Shown one piece after another: positions 55,238-64,000 of a DNA stretch of 64,000 bases. Where the stretch lies: assembly GCA_002104985.1 (NCBI GenBank), contig MCGO01000073.1, forward strand, positions 62,001-126,000, read 5' to 3'. The DNA is from Rhizoclosmatium globosum. Taxonomy: Eukaryota > Chytridiomycota > Chytridiomycetes > Chytridiales > Chytriomycetaceae. The notes below the pieces were generated by a model. The model made no database searches and was not told where the DNA came from. It saw only the letters and a list, made by a program, of their open reading frames with translations. Positions within the stretch are counted from its first letter, which is position 1. Each line of letters opens with the position of its first letter. A program made the translations under genes and the position numbers.

Positions 55238-55653
55238 CTTCAACATTTGGAAGGTCTTTTTGAATGCAGCTATTGAACACTGTTTTGAGGAGCGGTGAAG
55301 ACGTATGTTCGTCAGAGACTCAGAGTAGGACTGTGCTTCATGTGGTACGTTGCTTGTGCTTTTGAACCTACAGATGGACAATCGTTTTACAAGTATCACG
55401 AAGCTGTTTTGAAGTACAGTTTCTTAGACTAATAGAACTATAATTTGAGAGGTGTTGTTTGGGCAAAAATTCTTGGCGATAGAAATCTTGAATCATTAAA
55501 AAATGAATGCACTAAACCACATCACAACTCCCATCACGAAAACGACGGAATATCAATAGCTAAAGAGTGATTTGGAACGATGTAAAATACAAGAATATGC
55601 TTGGTACGTGATTAATTGGCTATCCTTAATTGTCTATGTCCCTTCTTGCAGCC
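55238..55653. other. intergenic region, no gene seen
   Basis: About 415 bp upstream of the ankyrin gene and the tRNA-Cys gene. AT-rich, with no motif recognised. The start of the ankyrin gene may lie somewhat upstream of the ATG chosen. Confidence 0.35.
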
Positions 55654-55727
55654 AGGATTGGTAGCTCAGTGGTAGAGCGTAGGACTGCAAATCCCGAGGT
55701 CGCGGGATCAACCCCCGCCCGGTCCTG
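55654..55727 (+). tRNA. tRNA-Cys (GCA anticodon)
   Basis: Acceptor AGGATTG pairs with CGGTCCT. A box TAGCTCAGTGG, anticodon stem GGA/TCC around CTGCAAA giving GCA, and T arm GCGGG/CCCGC with B box GGATCAACCCC. The T loop starts AT rather than TT, but the B box consensus GWTCRANNC is met. TTTT follows. No intron. Confidence 0.93.
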
Positions 55728-56174
55728 CTTTTAGATGGAATGGAGCAGGGGAGTCGTTGTTGAATTGAGGTGTTGCAGTCGAAATCTCAGGAATGCGAAG
55801 TATCTGTTGCTTTTAAGTGAATGGCTGCCATTTTCTGAACTTATGATCCAAATCCTTTTGCCTTTTATCATCATCCGGGATGATGTCAGCCCCTTTCTTC
55901 CTGACAATCATCGCCGCATCAAACGTATGCAGAATGCAGAAGAAGAAGGATACGAAGGCATGATCCATACGAACTAACAATGTTGGCTATAATATAAATT
56001 GCATTGGGTTATTGGTGCAACATGAATTGGAAACCTCCCTGCCCTGCCCTGCAACAGAAACACGGTTCTTGCAACACAACCACCAGTCTTACCTATTATT
56101 CCAATACGAGACAATAAAGTTGACGAAGTAATGCAAAATTTGGAGAAACGAGAACAGTATTAGACCTTGGTCAA
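55728..56174. other. intergenic region, no supported gene
   Basis: An 80-codon plus-strand ORF (55735-55977) starts right behind the tRNA-Cys gene and has no domain or codon signal that supports it. Nothing else recognised. Confidence 0.35.
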
Positions 56175-56560
56175 TCAAAACCCACCCCCACACCTGAAAC
56201 ACCCCCCAACGCCGCCAATTTAAAAGCAGCAACATAAAAGCGCTCCCAGACGGGGAATTGAACCCCGGTCGCCGCCGTGAGAGGGCGGAATCTTGGCCAC
56301 TAGACGATCTAGGAACTTGCTTTCCTTCACATTGTTTACTTTATATTTGCGTCAATTTTGAAAGCAGATGCCCTCTCCACATCTAAACCTTTGCTATTAA
56401 GTGTCATAAGACTGCGTAGAAGGGATTGTAAGACTATGGACTCAACAGGAATAGGGTGTGTGGCTCAAGATGTATCACCAAACTGAGACCAGCTTAGACA
56501 TTTTAGACAAATGGCTAGACAAACCTTAGACAAACCTTAGATAAACCTTAGAATTTAAAT
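56175..56560 (-). repeat. duplicated tRNA-Glu segment, copy 2
   Basis: Counterpart of 41240-41625. The shared outer block (about 56471-56515) includes TGTATCACCAAACTGAGACC followed by AGCTTAGACATTTTAGACAA and a run of TTAGACAAACC-type repeats, as in copy 1. Sequence between the tRNA and that block is only partly alike, so the conserved parts stand out. Confidence 0.8.
56243..56314 (-). tRNA. tRNA-Glu (CUC anticodon), copy 2
   Basis: Identical to the copy at 41305-41376 across the whole mature tRNA: acceptor TCCTAGA/TCTGGGA, anticodon loop CTCTCAC, B box GGGTTCAATTCCC. TTTT follows at the 3' side. It is part of the duplicated segment. Confidence 0.95.
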
Positions 56561-56851
56561 GACGCAAACTCTAGAGTTTGATGAAACTCAAAAATGGCAC
56601 ACTACTACTAGCTAATGCGGCTCTACCCAAAATATGGCCAATACCCTGTGACAATAACAATCCATGAATATACATCAATACTCTCTATTAGCAGCTTTGC
56701 TACAGTCCTCTTTACTTTTATCGGGGAACCACTTTATGAAAAGGAGCAACCATACAACGACCCGAGGTTAATAGTTTTAATTTGAATAGCAAACACAAAG
56801 AACCAGAAATGTCTCATCATTTTTCATTTATTTTGAAGCCATAGAAACAGT
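56561..56851. other. intergenic region, no gene seen
   Basis: About 290 bp between the tRNA-Glu segment and the 3' end of the LYR-motif gene. AT-rich, nothing recognised. Confidence 0.4.
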
Positions 56852-57605
56852 TTATATAACAGTTGAAGAACCGCTTGATGAAGAAGATCGTGCACGAGTT
56901 GTCCCAGATTTCGGAGTCGCTTTCGCTGACAGTTGGAGGTTCGATTGAAGATGGTGGTATTCCGCTTTCCCTGTTGAAAGAAGGTATTGAATGCGTTCCT
57001 GGGTGGAATCAAAGAAAGGTATTAGAATCGGGCAGTTGTGGAGGGGTGGAATAGAGGCAATCCATGAAACAACAACCACTCCCGATCCAGAGTCGTATAG
57101 TAAAAGAGAATACTCTCGCTCTTGAGAACCACAACTAATACTCAACTGGATCAGTCTCATGGCGCGACTTTTCAAAATCTGAGCGAGCCCACTTTTTGAT
57201 GAAATCCCGTTCTGATGGATTCGAGACTGCTTTCAGTGATCGTGAAATGTCTCTGTTTTTTTGGTTTGTGTGAGCTGGGTGAAGGCAGGCGGGGTGTGCA
57301 TCAGATGAGAGGTTTGAAGATGGTGTTGCTGGTTGAATCTGTGTTGTTACTGCGAATCGATCCTGCAAGTTTGGTTGCTGCTTTCACTATAAGCTTTGTT
57401 CTCTAGTGAGAAAGGGAGGAGGTCGAAAGGTTTGCTCGATGGGTGTGTGCTTTGAAATCAGTCCTTGACAGCACAAGGTTACCTGTAGAGGGATATCACA
57501 CGCATCCTGAGCATAAACTGTGGTTCAACACATTATATTACTAGATGCAATCAAGCTAGAGCGACGTACTTGTTTCAGATTGAGGTTAGGCAGACGAGAA
57601 GCCAT
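56852..57605 (-). CDS. LYR-motif protein, LYRM2-like
   Basis: Four small exons (57605-57570, 57517-57483, 57252-57147, 56998-56852) in matching phases give 107 residues. No single ORF reveals it. The protein starts MASRLPNLNLKQ (family LTLKQF), continues FMLRMRVISLYRDISRSLKA with the LYR motif, then ERDFIKKWARSDFEKSRHET (family WAREEFRRNK) and ERIQYLLSTGKAEYHHLQ (family IRMMITQGNMQLKEL). The tail is Ser/Arg-rich. LYRM2 is a small mitochondrial matrix protein linked to complex I; LYR proteins bind acyl carrier protein. The second intron is about 230 nt, long for this genome. Only 36 bp separate its ATG from the stop of the thioredoxin gene upstream. Confidence 0.88.
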
Positions 57606-57641
57606 ATTTGCACTTTTGAGACAGAGTATAATAGTTATTTA

Positions 57642-58049
57642 TTATTCCAAGTTCTCGTTGATCCAGGCCTTCACAAACTTCTCGTCTCTCAAACCAACAA
57701 ACTGAGAAAGCAGCTTTCCGTCTTTGAAGAGAGCGACAGTTGGCAGTGAAGCGACATTGTACTTTTGAGCCGTGACAGGGTTCTCGTCCACGTCGACTTT
57801 GACGACAAAGAACTTTGAATCCGGCGCTGAAACAACTTTCTTGAGCACGGGCGCCAACAATCGGCACGGCCCACACCACGTTGCGTGAAAGTCGACGACA
57901 ACGACACCCGATCCAGCCCCACGGATCGTCGTCGCAAAGTCGGAGTCTCCGCGTTCGACGATCGTGCCAACTAGGTTACTGCCACTGCTGCTGCTGCTGC
58001 GGGAAGGTGCTGATGTCGAGAAGCGTCGGCGGAGGACTTGCCGGAACAT
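57642..58049 (-). CDS. mitochondrial thioredoxin
   Basis: From the ATG at 58049 the protein is 135 residues. The first 25 (MFRQVLRRRFSTSAPSRSSS) are basic and Ser-rich, a typical mitochondrial presequence. The thioredoxin fold follows, with VVVVDFHATWCGPCRLLAP carrying the redox WCGPC, FFVVKVDVDENPVTAQKYNV, and the cis-Pro loop in ASLPTVALFKDGKLL. It reduces disulfides with electrons from thioredoxin reductase, here probably in the matrix, like yeast TRX3. An upstream in-frame extension to 58112 starts at another ATG (MIQWMQVMEE), but the basic presequence argues for 58049. Confidence 0.94.
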   Translation of the reverse strand: MFRQVLRRRFSTSAPSRSSSSSGSNLVGTIVERGDSDFATTIRGAGSGVVVVDFHATWCGPCRLLAPVLKKVVSAPDSKFFVVKVDVDENPVTAQKYNVASLPTVALFKDGKLLSQFVGLRDEKFVKAWINENLE

Positions 58050-58583
58050 TTGCTTTGTTTGTGAAAGAACTTGAAAATCACATTCCTCCATCACCTGCAT
58101 CCACTGTATCAATTAATAAGAGTTCCTACGATATTTTAACTCAATTAATTCGGTAAATGTGAAGAAACTTATGGGTTGTCGTGACAAAACTGCAATCCCA
58201 AGTACTCCCCAACACACCCAACACATGCCACTGCTAACCACATTATTCGCAACGGCAAAACGAGCGTACCAGGGGTCGAACCTCGACATCCATTCAGTTG
58301 TTGTAGTTATCCAGCAAACGAAATTTTTGTCCAGCTCGGCCCTTCCCGACGTCCAGCCAGCAACCCTTGCAACACCTTGCCACGTATCAGGCGCCACCGG
58401 GACCACTATATCTGGGGTGTATGTATTTCATTTAGCCTATATCCGCTTAGAATGGGCCTGATCCGTTGCTCCTCTCAAGGTCGCTAACCTGCTTATAATC
58501 AGAACTCAAAAGCACCAACTGGCTGGCCGAAACGCACGATCCAGAGCTAATTTGGTCAATTTGCTCTTTTTCACACTCCCCCG
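58050..58583. other. intergenic region upstream of the Crypton-like gene
   Basis: About 530 bp. ORFs on both strands have no recognised domain. If the Crypton is a discrete element its left end should lie here, but Cryptons lack terminal inverted repeats and no boundary can be fixed by eye. Confidence 0.35.
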
Positions 58584-61500
58584 ATGTCTACTATTCAGTG
58601 CGCTGTTTGCACTAAACCAATGGCAAAAGCCATCACTGTTTGCGCTGCACATCGGCTTCCAATCCATTGGGCGTGCAGTAAGATAGATTCTACTGGTGCT
58701 CTTTATTGTTCTACGCCGTCGGCTCCAACATGTGCTAAATGTAACATTTATTTCGCCATTTAATAATTGAGTTGCTCATATCCGGACATCCACTTTTTCA
58801 GCTGGCAAACCAATTGCCCCTCCCCGCCGCTTTCGAGAGTCCACGTCGCCTCCCCGGAGACCCACCACTGCAACTATGCCAGGAGCCCCGTCCTTGTCTT
58901 CGACGCTGTCTTCATTGTCGCCTACAGCTCCTCGTAGCAGTGACGCACCAACAATGCTAACGTCCCATGGTGAATTTTCCTGGTTTCTTTGGTAACGTTG
59001 CTAATAGTTTCCTTCTATTATTTAGCGCGAAACGCGGAAGAAGCGCGCTGCAGAACGTGCAAGTTCCCGGTTTTGTCAACAACCACAGCCTCGGACTGCG
59101 ACGGCTGCCACAGACCAATACACTCAAAATGCCTGTTCCCAGATAACGAAAAGCGCTACTGTGGTCCCTGCCAGTTTGCAGAACCGTCGGAACCGACATT
59201 TGGTCCCTCTTCGGATGATACGCCCTCCACTCCATCAACGAAACCCCAAAACTCAGCTGGCTTGACGCTAAAACGCCCACGAGTTTCTGACGACGCCGGG
59301 CCAGCCCCAAAGAAAGTACTCCCGCCAAAAACCCTCGCAGCAGCGGCAAAAGCCTCAAAGACGGCATCGAAAACGTCGAAGCCTACAACAAAGAACTCTA
59401 CAACTGCCGGTATGTTTTATAGCTATCACCACAATCATCGACTTATTTGTTTTTTGTGTTTAGTTTCCAATGGCAAGTCCAAGGCGGCCATTACACCAGA
59501 AAAAAAAGGAGAACAACCAACGCAGCTTCAACTTCCAGTCATTGAAGCCTCGTTCGCTACGCCATCTTCCTCTGCTGCCAGTGCTAACTCGTCTGACGAG
59601 GATCTTCCGCCCTCTACATATCATTCTCTCCAAGCCGTTGGCGACGATGTTGATACTGAACTCTCCGAACGCAATGACGATGCTGGCAATGGCGATCTTG
59701 TTGAGGACGAGGAACAGGATGACGAAAGTTTTGATGCAGCTGTACGGGCAGCAGAAGAGATACCTGAGTTGGACCTTCCTGACCGAGAGGTCACTGAAGA
59801 TGATCTTGCGGAATTCTATGCGGACTTGAGTGATCGCGGTCTGCATGTTCCGGAGGGAGTGAAGGACGGGTTTGATAAACTTGGGTGGATTCTTATCAGC
59901 TTGTGCATTTCATTCGTTCGAATCATGCAACTTTTCCACGTCTACCATGAGGCTATGTTTGGAGAAGACGGTGTGATGCTCTGGTCCGAGGAGCGTGTTG
60001 CGTTGTGGATGATTTGCGTCAACAACTTGTACACGCAACTTCAGCCAAAACGTGGTGCCCAAGGGAACAAAGCTGACCACAATTCGCTGCGTACGAAGCG
60101 AAGTGTGATTGTTGCCCATTTGAATGTAAGTTAATCTGTCCAACTGCTTAGTTCTAACTCATGCTGTATTAGCCATATTGGGATAGAGTTGGTGACGAGC
60201 GTTGGTACATTCCACAGTTCTCGCAATTTGTGGACATTTTGAACTATATGGCGAATAGGAAGGTATCCAGTGAGTCAGACAAAGTGCAGTCAGTGGTGAG
60301 TTGTTTTTGCTTCATCTTTTGGTTGCTAACTCACTCCAAGGCACAAAGCTCGAAAGTCCGTACCGTTTTGAGCAACTTGTTTGAGCTTAACAAGGTTTTG
60401 CTCCCGAAGGAGGATCAACGCAATCCAAGTCATACAACTGAGCTTTCGACGTTTGTGACGAACAAAAAGAAAGAAATCCGCCGACAACGCCACTTGTACG
60501 TATTTGTACTTGATCGACAGTTACTAATATGCTCTTGCTTAGGTCCAAGACAGACCACCACGCAACCTCTGTGCTTGGAAACTTTGACCGCCTTAACGCC
60601 ACTAAACGAGAGGCTCGATACATTGATATGATCCGAAAACCATCTCGAAGGACGAAGGTTAGTTCAACTTTCATCAATAGTGCCTCACTGACCGATTCTC
60701 TTCAGGGAATCCAAGAATGGGATCTTGATATTCACGCAGCAACGTCACTTTCGCGAGGAGATAGTATTCGTCAATATGAACGTGGTTTTCAGAGCTTCCT
60801 TACATATGACACTCCAACGGGACCTGCGATTGCCTTCATTCAAGAAATATACCATAAAACCGGTCACGATGGAGAAGAAGCTGAAGATGTAGGATATTCC
60901 TGTTCAGGTTGTTTTATCTGTTAACGCTCTTCTAGGGAAACATCCGAGTCACAGGGTACATCCAGCATGAAAATCCGGCTCTTTGTGCTGTTACTTCGAG
61001 TTTTATGCGTGAAGAAGATATTGTCATGCGATACAAGCATGCGGTAAAGGTTGCACGAAGCCAAGCAACTGTCATTCCGTCTCCGATTCCAAATTTGAAA
61101 GAAGGTGTGTCATCCCACAGCTATTTTACATTTTAACGACAATCAGGCTGCAAATCTTTTGAGCACAAACTTGTATTCTCTGTCAATGGATTGGGCGATA
61201 AAGTGATGGCGGCGTCAACACACCACCACAAGTCGCAACGAGCCAAAGGAGATCATGGCGGTTCGAAAGAAACGCATTTTTACAGAGTAACGAAACCAGC
61301 TGCAATGATTAGTCGTGGTATGACACGTGAGATGGTGAAGGTTGCGGGTGGCTGGCAACAAAAATCAAATTCATTTGACGGCGCCTATGTGCTTTATCCA
61401 TCCTTGGCTCAGCTCTTATTCCTTACTGACAAGAAACCCGACGAAATCCGTATCATTGCAAGAAATTATGTTATAATCCCTGACGCTCTGCTGAAGGCCT

Positions 61501-62903
61501 TCTACATACACATTTGGGAACATCATACCTATATCATAACCGAGAAAGATGGAAATTACGAAGACAGATCGACCGAAGTGTTTGTTGAAACGAAGCTGCA
61601 GGAAGTGAAGCTTGGTATCCCGGTTTGTGTCTGGCTTGACCTATAACGTGTCCTTACACCTTTGCTAGGGCTTTGCGCAATTATATCACGAGAATAAAAA
61701 TCTCATTCCAGCGGAACACTATTGGCGAATGGTTCATCCGATTTTTGTTGATTCAAAAATCAGCGCTCTTTGGGAAAAATACTGCGCCGACGTTGGGAAG
61801 AAAGTCAAGGAGTACAAGACAGACAAAGCGAAGTTCTTTATGAAGCTCGGAATTCAGGAGCCGGTGGTTGGAGATGCTTTGAAGGTATGTTAAGAAAATA
61901 ATTGCAGATGCTCAACTTATCGAAACTTTAGGGCGACTTGATTCTCGCATCTCTTTCTGCCATGAATCAGAGTAATGTGGACAGAGAAACGTTGGCACAG
62001 TTGCAAGTAAGCCATGACCGACTTTCCCGTGAAAACAAAATGCTACGTGAACAATGCTCGGCGAATAAAAGTCAAATTGAAACGCAGGCCAAGATGATTG
62101 CGGATCTCCGAAAAATGTTGCATCGCCAAAATGCCACCTCTCCAACAAAACAATTCCGGCCTAGTTTTGCCCCTCAAGTTTCGTCGCCTCTTTCCCAGCT
62201 GCAGATCGGGGGACCCTCAAGCGCCGTGACTGGAGGACCATCAAGTGCCGCGATTGACAGGAATACTGCTCTGATGACTCCAACAAAGTCCTCTACAATT
62301 GCCATTGCAGAATTGCCATTTCCCTGGATGGTTTTTAGCAAGACTGGATTTGAAACACCTGTCCGAGGTCAACAGTTGGGGCGCTTGTATATTGCCTATG
62401 ATGACAAGTTGTTCGATTTTGCCACGGCCAAAAAAGACTCGATTCCAAATGTCTACGTTCGACCCCTGTCTATGTATACGTACCAGGATGTGTTCGAAAT
62501 GATGGTGCTTTTTGACAAGCTCAACGATATTTATGGCCCTAAATGGAGGAGGAAGAACTGCCCAACGTTTAAAGGAGCAGCGCCTGATTCTTGGTGGGCG
62601 AGCCTGAAGGTCTCCTATAAAGTCACGAAGAAGTTATGTGAGAAAGACTCGTTGGAGAGTGTTAACCAACGTTTGATGGAAATTGACAACCCGTCAAAAA
62701 TGAAGGATGTTGTTACTAACCTGAGGAAGGTGTCGAGAGCCGCTGCGGAAGGTCTTAACACACCTGAGACTCAAAAAGTTATGCAAGGTGACAAGGCTGA
62801 CCGACGCACAGCCTCTCTTTTTCGAATGGATGTTATCAAGAAGCTGCGTCAACTCAACAATTCCGATATTGCTGCTGTGTTATTGGCACTCGATGAAGAT
62901 TAG
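58584..62903 (+). mobile_element. Crypton-type tyrosine recombinase gene with N-terminal zinc fingers
   Basis: About ten introns; no frame break seen. Exon 1 (58584-58740) encodes a Cys/His-rich module (QCAVCTKPMAKAITVCAAH, then IHWAC, YC). Exon 3 encodes a PHD-like C4HC3 finger (RCRTCKF, DCDGCHRPIHSKC, YCGPC). A Lys/Ala-rich linker and acidic region follow. The recombinase spans about 59990-61640. Candidate catalytic residues are Arg in SLSRGDSIRQYERG, HxxR in KETHFYRVTKPAAM, VAGGW, and the Tyr nucleophile in DGAYVLYPSL. NPALCAVTSSFM matches the NPxLCPVxAL of Crypton/Ndc10 proteins. A coiled coil (62000-62110) precedes a GCR1_C-like domain (KLNDIYGPKWRRK, then WWASLKVSYKVTKK). Cryptons move DNA through a Tyr recombinase with a C-terminal GCR1_C domain. 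The intact frame suggests recent activity or domestication. The zinc-finger front is unusual. Confidence 0.8.
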
Positions 62904-62978
62904 CATTATATCTATTGTGTGTTTTCAATCATTAAATTAGTACTGTTTTTTGCGCGACCTTTAACCTAAAGAAACTCT

Positions 62979-63422
62979 GGCTCTCGCCAATGAGCGAACG
63001 CGAAGGAGGCGAGAGCCGTTAGGAGATTTTTTGAATATTCTACTGAGTTTGTAGCTGAAAACAGTGTTTTTTGGGGCTCTTTTTTCGCGCGGCCCTTAAC
63101 CTAAGAAACCATCGGCTCTTGCCAATGAGCGAACGCGAAGGAGGCAAGAGCCGTAAGGAGATTTTTTGAAAAAAAGGTCCTGATTTGTAGTCTAGAACGA
63201 CGTTTTGGGGTCCGTTTTTTGGGCGCGGCTTCAACCTAAAAAGCCTTGGCTCTCGCCAATGAGCGAACGCGAAGGAGGCGAGAGCCGTTAGGAAATTTTT
63301 TGGATTATTTGACTAAGTTTGTAGCTGGAAACAGTGTTTTTTGGGGCTCTTTTTTCGCGCGGCCCTTAACCTAAGAAACCATCGGCTCTTGCCAATGAGC
63401 GAACGCGAAGGAGGCAAGAGCC
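62979..63422. repeat. four tandem hairpin repeats with covarying stems
   Basis: Units of about 135 bp carry stems at 62979-63017, 63114-63152, 63248-63286 and 63384-63422. Each has two 10-nt arms and an identical 19-nt loop, AATGAGCGAACGCGAAGGA. Arms alternate between GGCTCTCGCC/GGCGAGAGCC (units 1 and 3) and GGCTCTTGCC/GGCAAGAGCC (units 2 and 4): the C-to-T change on the left is matched by G-to-A on the right, so pairing is kept. Flanks are conserved too (TTAACCTAA before the stem, a T-rich run after it). The array begins 75 bp after the stop of the Crypton-like gene. Confidence 0.92.
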
Positions 63423-64000
63423 GTTAGGAGATTTTTCGTATTTTTATGCCTTTTTGTGCCTCAAAACGACGTTCTGGTGGTCGAATATTGCCTGTAGATG
63501 TTACCTCGAAACGCCTGCTGTTTATAACTTCGGAACGACGCCATCGAAACACCCGAAACCACTCGCGATATTAATAAAAGACGTACAAATAGTTATGGTC
63601 GAAGTTTGAAAGTTGAAACTTTTGTAGAACATTGGAAGTATATGTTTACTGCAACAGGAGCGGGAAACTGTATAGCAATGTGTTCGTGAACAAATCTCGA
63701 TCAAAAACTCTCCCAATCGTGAACATGCATACTTAATAGTATCTACACGAGCGTGCAGGGCTGGGAATGGTCCCTCTGATGTTTTAGGGCAGCGCAGCTT
63801 GGAATACTTGACAATAACAGCCCAATTAGTCAAGGTACACAGATAAAACTGCAACATATGAGATAAACGAAGCGAAGTAAAGTGGTCGCAGACCGTTTCG
63901 CCTTGGTTCGGCTGTGTTTGGAGTTTAGGGTTGTTTCTAGGGTTAGGGTTATTTCACGCAAATCACTTTCACATTCATATCCAACACCAATTCCGCATGA
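63423..64000. other. right-edge region with short telomere-like motif, no gene seen
   Basis: No convincing ORF: the minus-strand ORF 63857-63522 is Cys/Ser-rich without a domain. At about 63924-63950 there are three TAGGG copies, two in tandem (TAGGGTTAGGGTT), similar to the fungal telomere repeat but far too short for a telomere. A gene may start beyond the right edge. Confidence 0.35.

Noticed and set aside
55735..55977. 80-codon ORF directly after tRNA-Cys
   Set aside because: It begins in the tRNA terminator region, has no family features, and reads like chance.
62979..63422. Regularly spaced repeats that could be read as a CRISPR array
   Set aside because: There are only four units of about 135 bp, the sequence between stems is itself conserved rather than unique, and the genome is eukaryotic with spliced genes.
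63924..63950. True telomere at the right edge
   Set aside because: Only three imperfect copies, followed by unique sequence.

Overview
The window is nuclear DNA of an early-diverging, zoosporic fungus. A chytrid (Chytridiomycota, Chytridiales-like) fits best; that name is inference from gene content and style. The evidence is short GT-AG introns (mostly 40-60 nt), Zn2Cys6 transcription factors, a fungal-type delta-9 desaturase with a C-terminal cytochrome b5 domain, F-box-like/ankyrin genes, leucine-rich-repeat genes with one repeat per exon, a flagellum-associated CFAP97 domain, a GCR1_C-bearing Crypton recombinase and eukaryotic tRNA genes with internal A and B boxes. Genes lie densely on both strands, often about 100 bp apart.

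Layout. 1-8.2 kb: edge of an EWWYFD-motif gene, a single-pass membrane protein, an SGNH-hydrolase-like GPI protein, an F-box/ankyrin gene and an arrestin-like adaptor with a PPxY motif. 8.3-16 kb: one very long gene that joins a CFAP97 domain to a NACHT-WD40 (NWD1-like) protein. 16-19.2 kb: a small unknown, DUF4326, DUF1349 and nitrilase genes. 20.2-28.8 kb: two tandem transcription-factor paralogues with an N-terminal Zn2Cys6 cluster and C-terminal Sfp1/JAZF-like C2H2 fingers; the larger also carries tandemly duplicated mini-exons. 29.7-39.1 kb: sphingoid base hydroxylase, Sec14-like protein, AAAP amino-acid transporter, C2H2 factor, quinone oxidoreductase, cystathionine gamma-lyase. 39.3-48.3 kb: tRNA-Arg, LRR gene, tRNA-Glu, METTL25-like methyltransferase, F-box gene, COPI-associated membrane protein, a possible MED1, delta-9 desaturase. 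48.7-51.9 kb: two paralogous factors, each with two Zn2Cys6 clusters. 52.5-58 kb: pyrimidine 5'-nucleotidase, second F-box/ankyrin gene, tRNA-Cys, a second tRNA-Glu in duplicated flanks, LYRM2-like and mitochondrial thioredoxin genes. 58.6-63.4 kb: an apparently intact Crypton tyrosine recombinase with N-terminal zinc fingers, followed by four tandem hairpins whose stems covary.

Many genes are interrupted by apparent one-base losses, often in short homopolymers. Adding one base back at each restores conserved motifs (zinc-finger cysteine spacing, the glycine-rich NAD(P) motif, WD and ankyrin repeats). This points to consensus under-calling in the assembly rather than wholesale pseudogenisation, so several ORFs that look short are pieces of one gene. 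Coordinates of multi-exon genes give the outer span; introns are described in the text, and joins deduced by eye may be off by a base or two.

Several genes can be linked by function: lipid chemistry (desaturase, sphingoid hydroxylase, Sec14-like), sulfur and amino-acid metabolism (cystathionine gamma-lyase, AAAP transporter), mitochondrial upkeep (LYRM2-like, thioredoxin), and an unusually rich set of zinc-finger regulators.
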